A model generated the notes under the pieces. The model made no database searches. It saw only the letters and a program-made list of their open reading frames with translations, and was not told the DNA's origin. A program made the translations under genes and the position numbers. Positions 40,794 through 52,345 of a stretch of DNA of 64,000 nucleotides are shown here, in pieces. The stretch is taken from the NCBI GenBank assembly GCA_920105625.2, contig OV050032.1, forward strand, positions 128,819,829 through 128,883,828, given 5' to 3'. Positions within the stretch are counted from its first letter, which is position 1, and every line of letters begins with the position of its first letter. Source of the DNA: Clusia tigrina (lineage: Eukaryota > Arthropoda > Insecta > Diptera > Clusiidae).

Positions 40794-42240
40794 AAATCAG
40801 ATTAAACAAGTTGATATAAGAAAAAGAATGGAGAGAGTGCTAGAATCACTGAAGTTAGATCGTAAATGGAGAAGAGAAGGCATCAATAGAAGCCATTTGT
40901 ACGTCATTCCATGACATATTTTTGCTGGAAGGAGACCAGCTGACATATACACCAGATGTAGAGCATGAAATACCTACTAGAATGGATCAACCACCAATTA
41001 ACCAGAAAGAGTACAGATTGCCACATGCTCACAAAGATGAGGTAAACAGGCAAGTAGAAGGAATCTTAAAGTATAACATAATTTCACCAAGTATCTCGCC
41101 TTGGAACTCACCAATAATTTTGGTACCAAAGAAGGGAGGTGTTCAGGGTCAAAAGAAGTGGAGAATGGTCGTCGATTTTAGGAAATTGAACGACGCCACT
41201 ATCAAGCATGTGTTCCCGATTCCAAGGATAGAAGAAATTCTGGATCAATTGGGGCATAGTAGATATTTTTCTACGCTTAATTTAGCTAGTGGCTACCACT
41301 AAGTTCTGGTGGATACCCAAGATAAGCAGAAAACCACGTTCAGCACCGCGTTAGGCCATTATGAGTTTAACAGAATGCCGTTTGGATTAACAGGAGCACC
41401 GGCTACCTTCCAACGGCTAATGAACCATGTGCTAACAGGCTTGCAAGGGTTAGATTGTTTTGTGTATCTGGATGATATTGTAATTTATGGGAAGAAGTTG
41501 CAGCAGCATTCGCAACGCTTGTGCAAGGTGCTCCAGAAATTACGAGAATACAATTTGAAATTGAACACGGAGAAGTGTCAATTTTTGCGAAGAGAGGTGG
41601 TTTATTTAGGCCATCGTTGCGCAGAGGCAGGAGCACTGCCTGACCCGCAGAAAGTGGAATGCGTAAAAAATTTAGCGATTCCGAGAAATAGAAAGGAAGT
41701 GCAAGCATTCCTAGGTCTAGTGAACTATTATAGAAAGTTTGTGGAAGGACTAGCCGGAATTGCGTTGCCAGTGAATAAGTTGCTACGAAAAGAAGCAAAG
41801 TTCGAATGGACAGAGAGATGTCAGCAAGTATTCGAGAGGCTAAAGGAAATAATTAGCTCACCACAGATTTTGGCGTACCCCGACTTTGAGCAAACTTTTT
41901 TGTTGACCACTGATGCTAGCAATGAAGCATTAGGGGCAGAATTGTCACAAGGGGAAGTCGGTAATGACCGACCAATATCATTCGCAAGTAGGGCGCTTAC
42001 CGATACGGAGAAAAGATACTCCACAATAGAGAAGGAATTTTTAGCCATAGAATAGCATATCTGTTAGGTCGTCCATTTAAAATATATACTGATCACCAGC
42101 CGCTGAGAGGCATAGCCAATTTGAAAGACCAAACGTCTAGGCTAGGCAGGTTCAGACACAAATTGTCTGAGTATGATTTTGAAATCATATACAAACTAGG
42201 GAAAAAGAATCTGAATGCGGATGCGTTTAGCAGAGTACCG
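40794..42240 (+). pseudogene. Second gypsy element: RT and RNase H
   Basis: Continues the linker (NQIKQVDIRKRMERVLESLK) into RT: PPINQKEYRLPHAHKDEVNR, ISPSISPWNSPIILVPKKGG, WRMVVDFRKLNDATIKHVFP, FSTLNLASGYH, then a TAA at 41300-41302 where Gln is expected. It resumes in frame FSTALGHYEFNRMPFGLTGA and FVYLDDIVIYG (catalytic YLDD, about 41460-41492). RNase H-like: LLTTDASNEALGAELSQG, ISFASRALTDTEKRYSTIEK; the frame breaks at 42053-42055 and continues as RPFKIYTDHQPLRGIANLKD and LGKKNLNADAFSRVP to about 42240. Two or three lesions in 1.4 kb mean moderate age. Confidence 0.8.
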
Positions 42241-42390
42241 CAAACACAGAAGATATCAGTAGTGCAAAGTAGGGCCAGAGCAAGGTCAGATAAGGAGAAG
42301 GCCGAGAGAATGCAAGAAAATAAAATTGATGCAACAAGAAATTTTAGCAATGCCAATGGTGACGATGCCAATGCATAAAGAGCCAGTAGT

Positions 42391-43451
42391 GTGGAATGGC
42401 TGGAGTATAGAAAGGATATCCAGGCAGTGTTAAAGGGTTTCGATGATTCACCTCTAGGTGGACACCAGGGATTCTGGAAAACTCATGACAGAATTAGAAG
42501 AGTATACGGATGGAAAGGAATGCTCAGAGACATAAAAAAGTATGTAAAGATTTGTCCAAAATGTCACGCCAACAAAAGTTTAAGGCTGACAAAGATGCCA
42601 ATGATGTTAACTGACACACTAAAACAGCCATTTGATAAAGTTCATATGGAAGTAATTTACCTGAGACAGTTTCGGGAAATAAATACATATTGACGTTCCA
42701 AGACGATTTCTCAAAGTATATGGCGTGCGTGGCTATACCCGATGCTGAAGCAGGTACGGTGGCAAAGGCATTTTTTGACGAAATTATAGCACGGTACAAC
42801 ATTCCTAAGGTCTTGATAACCGAGAATGGTTCGAATTTTGTATCAAAACTTTTCTCAGAAACGTGTAAAATGCTGGGAATCAAGAAATTGCTTATAACAC
42901 AATATCATCCACAGGCGAATGGCTAATTGGAACGTAGTCATCGACCTCTGGCCGAGTCTTTACGCAGTTTTGCCAAGGAAGACGGCTCGATTTGGGATCA
43001 ATGGTTGACCACTGCAATGCATGTACACAACAATACTGTGCATGTATCAACGAAGCAAACTCCGTTTAGGACACTCGACGGGTTTGATTTCAACATGCCA
43101 GCAAATCTGAGCCGCAAATGTGCGCCAGTGTACAATGCTGATGATCCCAATAAAGTGCAAAAGTACCAGCTACAGCGAGCGCACGAGTTGGTCAGAGAAA
43201 ACCAGGATTGTGCTAAACGAGTAGCCAGGAAAGCCTACAATAAGGTACTAAACCCAGTGGTTTTTCATGTGGGTGACCAGGTACTAATGAAGAATCAGGC
43301 TAGAAGAAACCAATTCTCACCTGTTTGGATAAGTCCGTATGTAGTAGCAGAGATCCGCAGCCCAGTTACAGCAGTCGTAACAATTAAGGGCAAGAATAAA
43401 AAGCTACATAATAATTTATTGAAATTGTTCCACATTAGACCACACAACTAA
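42391..43451 (+). pseudogene. Second gypsy element: integrase
   Basis: H2C2 zinc region: GGHQGFWKTHDRIRRVYGW followed by CPKCHANK (about 42460-42575). Core: LTFQDDFSKYMACVA with the first Asp (frame shift at about 42690), LITENGSNFVSKLF where the second catalytic Asp is replaced by Glu or displaced (usual consensus TDQGSNF), and LERSHRPLAESLRSFAKEDG with the Glu, preceded by a TAA (42924-42926). The C-terminal domain (VFHVGDQVLMKNQARRNQFS, WISPYVVAEIRSPVTAVVTI) runs to the stop at 43449-43451. It would join cDNA to host DNA, but this copy is not functional. Confidence 0.8.
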
Positions 43452-46105
43452 AGATATGTTTTAACAGTGTTTTACAAATGTAAACACAAGAATAACAATG
43501 TAAACATGTACGTGTGTATATCAAATAGCACAAACAGCTCCGATTTTCAAAGTCAAGGCCGACAGAAATGTGCCAATTAAACGCATGCGAGTATAATTGA
43601 CGTAAGAAAAATGTGCTTATTATGCACTATGGCCGAACGAAGCACAGTAGAGGAAAATAAATTAAATAATAAGACACGGGTTCATTGGACAAAATTTAAA
43701 AAATTAAATTATAAGACAGTCGTGGGTAAGTAATTTAAACTAAATGTAGAAAATATACACACATCCATACTGCGGTTAATGAAATGAAATACGATGCGCA
43801 AGCAGTAGCGCCGGCACCGTTGGTGAAGTAAGTATATATGATGTATAATGTACAGAATGAATGTACGAGGGTATATTTAAGTAAGTAAGTAATTTTGTTA
43901 ATAGGTATGGGTATGGCCAGTAAGTATAAGTAAGTATGCAGGATCATATGATTAGGAATTGGGAATTTGCAGATACTGCAATATGGTAAATGTAAATAGA
44001 CTTTAATTTTTTTTTTTCTTTTATCGATTAGGGAATTTGCGTGTGGGATTTTGAAAAAATGTATATGTTGACATAGTAAAATATGTATAGGTTATTTGGG
44101 AGCTAGTGTTAGTAATTGATTCTAAGTAAGTAAGAGTGCCTTGAATGTATGTATGCAGTAATATCCGAAAAAGTTACAAGGTGTAAGGAGAATACACTCG
44201 TTTATGGATATATACGTATCAGGCTAGAAGTAAATTTAAATAAAAAGTAATTATATGCAATGAAAAGTTCAGTCATGCAATGGACAATTTTTTAACATAA
44301 ACAGGATTATCTGGGATATTCTTGTTTTTGGCAGAGAGGCAAAAACGTGTTAAAAAAGAGCACGAAAAAGTTAAACAAAATAATCTGATGCCCTATATGG
44401 CAATGATAATAGAGAGTCCGGTCCTCTTTTCCTTTTGGATGCAGTAGCAGATCCGACGATGTAAGGGGAAAAGATGAGTGGACGTAAGTTGAATGATATA
44501 GCATTCAACTGTCGAATAAGCATATTAATTATAAGTGCTATAATTAATTATTTAAAAATCCGAATTTATGCTCAATAGGAAAATTCTCCACAAGAGTATA
44601 CGCATATATGGTATATATATAATATATTTATTTAATTAATTTATGTTATTGAAATTGGTTTGCTAGATTAAGTTGTGAAATGTTAGATTAAACTAAAATG
44701 TTAACTAGAAAACTAAGAAAATTAGGATAAGGATTCAGCTCTGATGATGTGAACCGAAGCAGCAAATTCCAGGAACAGCGCATTTCGGAAGACGGTGCAG
44801 ACTAAGGGACCAACGTAGTATTCGGAAGATGTGTTTTTGAAAACAGGGATTTCTGGCAGCTATCCAAGGATTGGGAATCCGGATGTGATCGCAAGGATGC
44901 CAACATATTGGATTGGGGATGAATGGCGACGGATTTATTTTTCTTTGCGGAACGGCATATGGCCGCAGTATTTGAACGCATTGTGGATGGGTTTATTGAC
45001 AAGCAACGAAAAAGAAACAAGTTTCCTTGCGGAGTCATGCTTTGTATTGGACAGTTTTACATTACAATGTCCACCTAGTGTATCACAATCTCAACAGAAT
45101 CAATTTTGGATAAGTTGAAGATGGGTAAAAGCTTAAGGAGGGTGACTGAAACCACCACCAAATATAATAAGCAGAAGAAATTTGGCTCGCGAAAGTTAAT
45201 TGCTTCATTGAAGTATATGTCCCATCTAGAGTATGAACATATGAAATGTTATTTACATATGTATGAAATATGATTTAATACAAGAGGACACAGAGACTGG
45301 TATCCATCCGATCAGAGTACACAGATTACGTCATTAAGAGTGTATCTCAGAGAAATACCAATAGTCTACACATCGAAGGCAACGAAAAAAAAAATACAAT
45401 TATGAGAAAGCCAAAGAAAAGAACTTCCACCATAGAACGCATTGCTGCAAAGTAAGAAGGAGTATTGTAATCTCTCATGTATTCCAAATGCTTTTTACAA
45501 GTTGAACACTATAAGCAGAGAATGAAAAGAAGGATCGCTACTACAAGCGAAGTTTTAATGGTAACCCAAAACGCCAGTCTAGAATATCATACGTGCCGGT
45601 CCAGAAAGAAGGGTACGCAGAGTTCATCGAGGGATTTCATTCCGACAACGACGACCGGCATCCAAATCAGAAGAAAGCAGAGGACGCAGTATAATATAAG
45701 ATCTTAAGTATAGAATTAAATTGTATTATCGCTAGTTGTTTGAAATTGTATATACGCCAGTGAGAAAAGAGTCGATGAAAGACCAAATATAAAAAGGGGA
45801 ATATAACTAAAAAAAAAGAAAAAAGATAGAAATAAAAGAATAAAATAAAACAAAAAAAGTACAAGAAAAAAACTGTAAAAGAGGTAGTAAGAAAAAAAAA
45901 GAAAAAAACACAAAAGTAAAAAAGAAAAGAATACAATAATAGAACCCAAGTAAGCGATTTAAAAAAAAAAAAAGAGAAAAACTATACGTATGTACTATAG
46001 GTTTAAGAAAATGCAAAGATTGTTTAAAGTGTAGAAAAGAGAAAAAAATTGTAAAAATTAATTAGAAGTTAGTTGCACTAACTTCTTTTAGAAAGAGGGG
46101 AGGGA
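43452..46105 (+). other. Long 3' region of the gypsy element, no envelope ORF recognised
   Basis: 2.65 kb between integrase and the 3' LTR. Frames are short; the longest (44831-45118) has no known motif, signal peptide or transmembrane pattern I can name. 45800-46050 is a strongly purine-biased A/G-rich tract. The region ends in the polypurine tract AGAAAGAGGGGAGGGA directly before the LTR. It may be a decayed third ORF or noncoding element sequence. Confidence 0.5.
46090..46105 (+). promoter_or_regulatory. Polypurine tract
   Basis: AGAAAGAGGGGAGGGA immediately precedes the TGTTG start of the LTR, the expected primer for plus-strand DNA synthesis in an element read in plus orientation. Confidence 0.7.
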
Positions 46106-46613
46106 TGTTGTGAGTTAGAATCAAGCTGCCTGCGCGTAGTATCTCGCATCATCGACTCCTAACAGATGCCACACATTCTGTGTTATTAGCATGTGTTAAA
46201 GTTACTTAAGAAAGCACATATATTTAGGGTACGAGTAATTTATTTTTTGTAATATTACCTATGTAATATTTATTATGTAAACTTTTAGGGTGCTACAGTT
46301 TCGCAGTCGAGCCACCGAAGGGCATTGAAATTTAGAAAGCACCATCAAAATTTCAGAATGGCGTAGGTCAGTTGGCTTGACCAACTGACACCAATTAACA
46401 GGTGCGAAACTGGAACACCAGAAAGTTTAGTTTTTGTATTGTAATTGTGAATTGTAAATAGTATATAAGAATTAGTATTTTAAGAATAAATCGATTTGTG
46501 ATTTTAAAAACTAAAAGTGTAATGTAGTGATTTTTCCAAAGAGTGATTAGGGTTTTCAGCCACACGCGCACAGCAGAAGGACGTCCCCCGTCAACCAAAC
46601 ACGGACCCCAACA
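46106..46613 (+). repeat. Gypsy 3' LTR
   Basis: 508 bp, beginning TGTTGTGAGTTAG and ending GGACCCCAACA, with TGTTG/CAACA ends. It contains GTATATAAGAATTAG (TATA-like) and AAGAATAAATCG (poly(A)-like) in plus orientation and is preceded by a polypurine tract, so it belongs to the plus-strand element, not to the adjacent minus-strand BEL. It resembles the solo LTR at 24884-25421. Confidence 0.7.
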
Positions 46614-47981
46614 CTGACGAGGGTGACACAGATTGCTTCGCTTAGCTGGTGTATGACTTATGCCGTCGTTGACATTTGTGGCTTCTTCTACTGGAGCTGG
46701 CTGCTTATCAGTTTGTTCTAGTAGATTACTTTCGGTAGACATGGGTAATGGCGCGAGTAAATGGACGCCTCTTCTGGTGAGGCCTGTTGAAGTTCGAATT
46801 TCCGCTACTTGCACTAGGCCGTCAGCACCAGGAAATGTTTGAGTTACTGGACCAAGCCGCCATTTAATAACTGGCAAGTTATCCTCCTTCATTAATACCA
46901 TTGTACCAGGCTGTAAATTATGACGAATGATCTTCCATTTGTAGCGATGCTGGAGTTGGTTTAGATACTCCTTACTCCATCGACTCCAAAATTCCTGTTT
47001 CAACCTTGTGACTAAGTCCCACTGCTTCAGTAAATTTATGTTCAGATTCTCAGTGGGCTGGTCGACAGCACTTGTCAATGGTGCACCTGTTAAGAAATGA
47101 CCAGGAGTTAATGCTGCGTAATCGTGTGGATCATCTGACATAGGAGTCTGCGGCCACGAGTTAAGAATGGCGTCTATTTCAACCATAACTGTCTCTAACT
47201 CTTCGTATGTTAATCGGGCATTGGACAAACTTTTGTAAAATAGATTCTTTGCTTATTTAACCGCTGCTTCCCATAAGCCGCCAAAATGTGGCGATCTAGC
47301 AGGTGCGAAATGAAACTCGATTCCCTTGTGTGCGCAGAATTTCAACAGCTGTGATTTGGTGTCCACATTGTGGATGATGTCCGCAATCTGTCTCAGTTGA
47401 TTTCGTGCTCCTACGAAATTAGTCGTGTTGTCACAATGAAGATGCCGACAGATCCCTCTTCGGCTCACAAACCGCTTCAAGGCTCCGATAAAGGCGTGTG
47501 TCGTAAGGTTGCTTACCATTTCAATGTGTACGGCCTTAGTTGCAAAGCAACAAAATATCGCCACATAACATTTTTGTGGCGTCTTTCTCCTTTGATTGTA
47601 ATGAAATTTAAATGTCCCACAAAAATCGACTCCAGCGTGAGTGAAAGAGTTATTTGGTTGAACCCGTGATTCAGGTAACTGTCCCATGAGTTGCTGCAAT
47701 GGTTTCGGCATAGCTTTAGTGCAAGATACACAATTTTTCACGATTGATCTGGCTTTTGTTTTCGCATTAACCGGCCAATAAGCTTCCCGTGTCGCTGCTA
47801 CTAGACCTGCTGGGCCAACATGCTTGATATCAATGTGGATGTGTGTCATCAATATTTTAGTGATATCACTCCGATATGGCAATTGGGCTTGGTATTTTGC
47901 TTCATGTGGTAGGGCAGTATTTGCTAGTCGTCCTCCTCGCATAATATGGTCTTTATCCAGAAATAGTGTAAGATCACCCAT
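46614..47981 (-). pseudogene. BEL/Pao integrase
   Basis: 47981-47253: GGRLANTALPHEAKYQAQLP, HIHIDIKHVGPAGLVAATRE and CVSCTKAMPKP form the zinc-binding N-terminal part; the core shows THAGVDFCGTF (Asp), HCDNTTNFVGA (Asp) and HFGGLWEAAVK (Glu), a full DDE set, followed by a stop. 47228-46614 continues with LTYEELETVMVEIDAILNSW, LTPGHFLTGAPL, FWSRWSKEYLNQLQHRYKW and WRLGPVTQTFPGADGLVQVA, the BEL C-terminal domain. The apparent frame extends into the gypsy LTR past about 46614, which is fortuitous. The integrase frame itself is damaged only by the break at 47230-47253. Confidence 0.82.
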
Positions 47982-48198
47982 ACCCCTTCCAACTGGTCTG
48001 TTGTGCTTAAGAAGTTTATATTAAGGATGGAATGCTTGTCTCTGCCGGTCCTTGATTATATTCTGAGTAGCACTTTTAATTTCTTCTGCGTCGAGGTCGA
48101 TGGATTTTTGATCTGGCACATTACGACAATTTTTAATGACTCGAAGTGCCTATGCGGTGACTCGTTGAAGATATTTCCATGAAACCATGGTCAATCAT

Positions 48199-48945
48199 TT
48201 AAGTAAACGACGGAATCTGTGACGTAGTAAGACATACCTGTCTCTTCTCTAATTCTGTGGTTGAATTGGCTGATGCCGCTGGCCACGATGACGGTGGTCC
48301 GTATAGAAACAGTGATCCATAAAACCACATGCCTTGTTGTTTGAATTGACCCGGGTTGATGCCTCGTGAGATCATGTCTGCCGGGTTTTTGTCTGTAGGT
48401 ACGTGACGCCATTGTTGCTTCACCGTTACTTCTTGTATAGCTTCCACTCGATTTGCCACAAAGGTGTGATAGGAAGACGAACTGGCAGAAATCCAGGCTT
48501 GCGTCACTTCAGAGTCAGACCACAGAAAGCATTCGCCTGTCCATTGTAAAATATGTTTTACCCTGTCCAATAACTGGGCTGCTAACCGTGCAGCACAGAG
48601 CTCCAGCCGAGGGAGCGTTTGTTGTTTTGGTGGTGTAGTCTTTGATCTAGAACACAACAGCTGAACGCTCACAGATTCATCTGTTTTTATCGACCTTGCA
48701 TAAATAACAGCGCCATAGGCCTGCTCGGATGCATCGGCAAAAGCGTGTAATTCTCTCTGATGCACATTGTCCTTTGTAGTTGGAAATACGTATAGTGGAA
48801 TTTGCAAGTTCTCAAGTTCCTGGATGTTTTCTCTAAACTGGCTCCAGAGGGTATGCAAGTCCATAGGTAGTGCTTCGTCCCAGCTTAAATTTAGACGCCA
48901 CAGCGATTTCATGAATTTTTTTGCACATGAGACAACTGGTGACAA
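48199..48945 (-). pseudogene. BEL/Pao RNase H and linker
   Basis: Contains KFMKSLWRLNLSWDEALP, ELHAFADASEQAYGAVIYAR (first Asp), LPRLELCAARLAAQLLDRVK (Glu), FLWSDSEVTQAWISAS (Asp) and WRHVPTDKNPADMISRG (His/Asp region), the RNase H of BEL/Pao pol. It degrades the RNA strand of the hybrid. The segment 48000-48190 linking to integrase is shifted. Confidence 0.8.
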
Positions 48946-49503
48946 AAAACCTAATGGGTCGAAGATATGCGCGATGTCCGACAGTACTTGGCGTTTCGTT
49001 ATTTTGGATGTTGTGCTCCATTTGGTCCTTATTAGGAAGTAATCAGTTCCAGGTTGCCACGTTTACCCAAGCGTTGTGATGGTAAAATTATCGTTGTCAA
49101 AATTTAATTGAACTGCTCGATCCTCTGCGTTCATGTTCGTTAACAGTGTTTTATTACTCGCATACCACTTCCTTAACTTAAAACCTGCTGACTTGTTGAG
49201 GGTGGACAATTCCTCCTGTACTAGCAAGGCTTCTGCTAACATATCGGCTCAACACATAATGTCGTCCACTTAAAATTCTCGTTGTAAGCATCTGGAGCCG
49301 TGCTGATATTGTGTGATATATTACTTGGATAATATGCGTAGACATTTTATCGCCAAATATGGTGCCGATGTGACTCCATAAGTCACTGTCTTTAATTGGT
49401 AGCTTTTCAGAGGTGTGTTCTTCCACAAGATTAGTTGATGCTTTCGGTAAGCTTCGTTCACGATAATTTGTCGGTACATTTTTTCGATATATTTTGTGAA
49501 AAA
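48946..49503 (-). pseudogene. BEL/Pao reverse transcriptase, catalytic part, broken
   Basis: In shifted frames: VDDIMC just after a stop (TTTTAAGTGGACGAC on the minus strand near 49258-49272), where the catalytic Tyr of YVDD has become TAA; then LAEALLVQEELSTLNKSAGF, KLRKWYASNKTLL, and QVLSDIAHIFDPLGFLSPVV leading into the RNase H frame. Several stops are present. Confidence 0.65.
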
Positions 49504-50577
49504 TTATCTGCGTACTCGAAATCTCAAAAGAACCGCAAATAAGTCTTCTTGAAGTTTTGGACCTGGTAGTAGCACATTGTTCAATGATACATTTGTTGAC
49601 GTCTTCATTGATGCGTCGAACACGACACGCAACTTTGTGGTGGTGCTGTCTGGCTTCAGAACGCAGTGGTGAGGTAAGAAGTAGTGGGGTTGGTTTATGC
49701 TTCCGCTAACTTCTTCCATGTGACCTAGCCGCAGGTATTCCTCCATTAAGGCCGTATACTGCATTTTGATGACGGGGTTTCTTTGCAATTTACGTTCGAT
49801 GGCGTAAAAGCGTTGTAATGCGATAGCTTTCGAGTCTCCAAGAGGGCTTGCGAAAGGCAAGCGCACAACGAACTGTCCGTTCGCTGCTCTATACACCGTT
49901 TGGTTGAAAAATGCTTCGCAAGTTCTTTCTATCGCTTTTAGCGGCGGGCTGTTGGTGTCAAATTCTTCTAGCTGCCAGAAACGCTCGAGCTGTTGGGTTA
50001 ATGATTCATCTTCATTCGTAACTCCAATACCGCAGAACGTAGTCTCAGCTGTTGATGGAACTGTGGTGTGTCCACCAAGCACCCATCCGAACACGGTGTT
50101 TTGCAATATGGGGAGTCCGGTTCCCAATTTGATTTGGCCGACTACTAGCAATTCCAGATAACATTCATTGCCTATAAGAATGTCAATTGGACCTGATTGA
50201 TTAAACTCCGGATCAGCCAATTGAATATTTTTAGGAATAGGCCAGGCTGTCACGTCGAAACTCTGTGTTGGCAGTGGATGTGTAATTTTTGGCAGTATGA
50301 CAACTTCAATTCGGGCTGAGTAACTAGTCAATCGTGACTCAAGTTTAATGTTGGCTCGGTGAGTAGCGCGTTGTTGAATTTCCCCAATTCCATCAAAGTA
50401 CTGCGGATTGTATTGTGTTGGTAATCCGAGCTTCTTCCTGTCCGTAATGTGGTTTGTCTGCGAACCGCCGTCCAAAATTGCACGGCATTGAAATTCATTG
50501 CCACGGAAGTCATTGACTTTTAAGACGACAGTGCTCAACAGCACATGTTTCACGCCCGCATGATTGACCGGGGACAC
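49504..50577 (-). pseudogene. BEL/Pao protease, linker and RT start
   Basis: 357 open codons. Protease: CRAILDGGSQTNHIT (residues about 31-45) has the Asp of the active site in Asp-Gly-Gly context, and GPIDILIGNECYLEL is the family's DILIG block. Then LPILQNTVFGWVLGG, EEFDTNSPPLKAIERTCEAF, QFVVRLPFASPLGDSKAIAL, RLGHMEEVSGSINQPHYFLP and TKLRVVFDASMKTSTNVSLN, the opening blocks of BEL RT. The open frame ends in the middle of the RT. Confidence 0.8.
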
Positions 50578-50598
50578 TAATGAAGTCGTGAGTGGTTT

Positions 50599-52110
50599 TT
50601 ATATGGCACATGTATAGCTATTTAACTCCACGGTAGGCTCACTTACGAATGTTGTGAGTGTCTGTGATGACCCTTGACTGGATTCACCCGAGTTATTGGA
50701 TGGGCCCTTAGGTAGCTGTTGATCAAAATGTAATTGTGCTTCTTGTTGCATTTGGTGCATACTCTCATTGAACAATTTTTCGATGTATGACCATTTTTCA
50801 TACAATTCGCACATAACTTGTGTTGTTAAATTATATCAAAACACTGATATGGCCATTTTGCCAAGAATTGTACGCATGCAAAAAGTTGGTGATTGCCTTT
50901 GCATACGAGGCAGCCCGTTGCGCCCTTGGTTGCTGAGAATAGCGTTGAATGATACTTCACGTTTGTAGATTTATTGTTGATAATTTTGTGTTGTGGTTCT
51001 TGGTCTTCACATGATTGAAAACGTTTTTCTAAGAATTTCAATAGGCGGTCAATGGGTTGGAACTGCTGTGGCTGATCTAGCGTCAGTTCATACTCTGATC
51101 TTGACGTTTTATCTAGCTTCTGCAATAAAAGATACTCCAAAATTGTGTGGAAGCTATCTACGGGAACTCCTTGGCTTTTTAACGCGTAAATGCATTCGTG
51201 TAAAGTGTTAAGCGTTGAGCCCATTTTACTGCTAGCATTCTTTATATTAAACAACTTGCTATGTATAGTTTTAACCAATTTGCGTTTATTGTTAAACCTA
51301 TCGCACAAGATTTGCCAGGCTGCGTCATAGTTTTCATCGCATGCTGGTAATGGACCGATGAGTACTTTAGCTTCTCCGGTTACGTTGGCAGCCAAGTCAA
51401 ATATTTTTGGTGTGTTGCTTATTGGCTGAGTATGTATCATCTTATCATACAAATCGCGAAATGGTATCCACCTTGAATAACTACCGTCAAAAACTGGCAA
51501 GGTAACTTTAGGAAACTGAACATTTAATGCCTGTGGGATGGTGTTGATTAGCGTGGAGTTGTTCGGTGTACTGACTGGAATATGTTGTCGTAACTAAATG
51601 AGTACGTTTTGAAGCGCATCTTCGGTCTCGTAGAATTTGTCCGCATCATAACCATCAATTTCCGCCAGGTTTGTTCGTTGCCATATCCATTGGTTATTTT
51701 GCACCAGATTATCGTGGTAACGTATCAATAGTTTTGTTTTGATATCATAGTACACTGGTGGATGTGACTGATCAGTTTCCGAGTGCACATCCCCAATGAC
51801 TCGAGAAATTGCACGAACCAACGCCTTTTGCTGCCGTACTAGGGCTAAGAGTCCATCGCCTTCCTGATGGCTGGTTCGCGGTGTGCTGTCCTTGCGGTTA
51901 GAGCCTCCTTGATGGACGTGCAAGGGAACTTCAAGTTGCACTGGCGTTTTACGCTTGTCTCCTTCCTCATTGATGATGTGCTGTAATTTGGTGAACAGCC
52001 AGTCGTAGAGGTTTGCTACGTTGCCTCTATAATCCTGTTTGTAGTACCCATGAGTAACTTCGTCTAGCTCGAGTACGAGATGATGTTGATGTTCGAACGT
52101 AGACCATGCC
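50599..52110 (-). pseudogene. BEL/Pao gag, second copy (N-terminus replaced)
   Basis: Lacks the first about 44 residues and starts abruptly at WSTFEHQHHLVLELDEVTHG. It continues as in the first copy with one stop (TAG near 51594, AAA in the other copy), LPVFDGSYSRWIPFRDLY (DUF1759-like gag region, about 51445-51500), AAWQILCDRFNNKRKLVKTI, LDQPQQFQPIDRLLKFLEKR and a knuckle CLVCKGNHQLFAC (about 50870-50915). A shift near 50820 leads to the tail with FNESMHQMQQEAQLHFDQQL. This copy is followed by protease, so it is the one attached to pol. Confidence 0.8.
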
Positions 52111-52345
52111 ATGGCGGTGGATAAAGACGACATTATGCGGGTAGGAGGACGATTAGCAAATTCAGCCTTACCACATGAAGCAAAATATCATGCCCTATTG
52201 CCATATCGGAGTGATATCACTAAAATATTGATGACACACATCCACATTGATAACCAGCATGTTGGCCCAGCAGGTCTAGTAGCAGCGACACGGGAAGCTT
52301 ATTGGCCGGTTAATGCGAAAACAATAGCCAGATCAATCGTGAAAT
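52111..52345 (+). pseudogene. Inverted BEL integrase fragment between gag copies
   Basis: On the plus strand it encodes RVGGRLANSALPHEAKYHAL, HIHIDNQHVGPAGLVAATRE and AYWPVNAKTIARSIVKS, the same zinc-binding segment found on the minus strand at 47740-47965. It is therefore an opposite-orientation copy about 4.2 kb from its partner, with sharp junctions to gag on both sides (near 52110 and 52346). Confidence 0.85.

Noticed and set aside
45667..46016. Minus-strand Phe/Leu-rich frames resembling membrane proteins
   Set aside because: They are antisense reads of the A/G-rich tract before the gypsy polypurine tract; composition alone explains them.
46395..46613. BEL integrase frame appearing to run 70 codons further
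   Set aside because: The extension lies inside the gypsy LTR of the other strand; the polypurine tract and plus-strand TATA and poly(A) signals show that the LTR is not BEL coding sequence.
46106..46613. Reading this LTR as the 3' LTR of the minus-strand BEL element
   Set aside because: Promoter and poly(A) motifs and the purine tract are oriented with the plus-strand gypsy, and the probable BEL LTR at 53732-54236 is unrelated in sequence.
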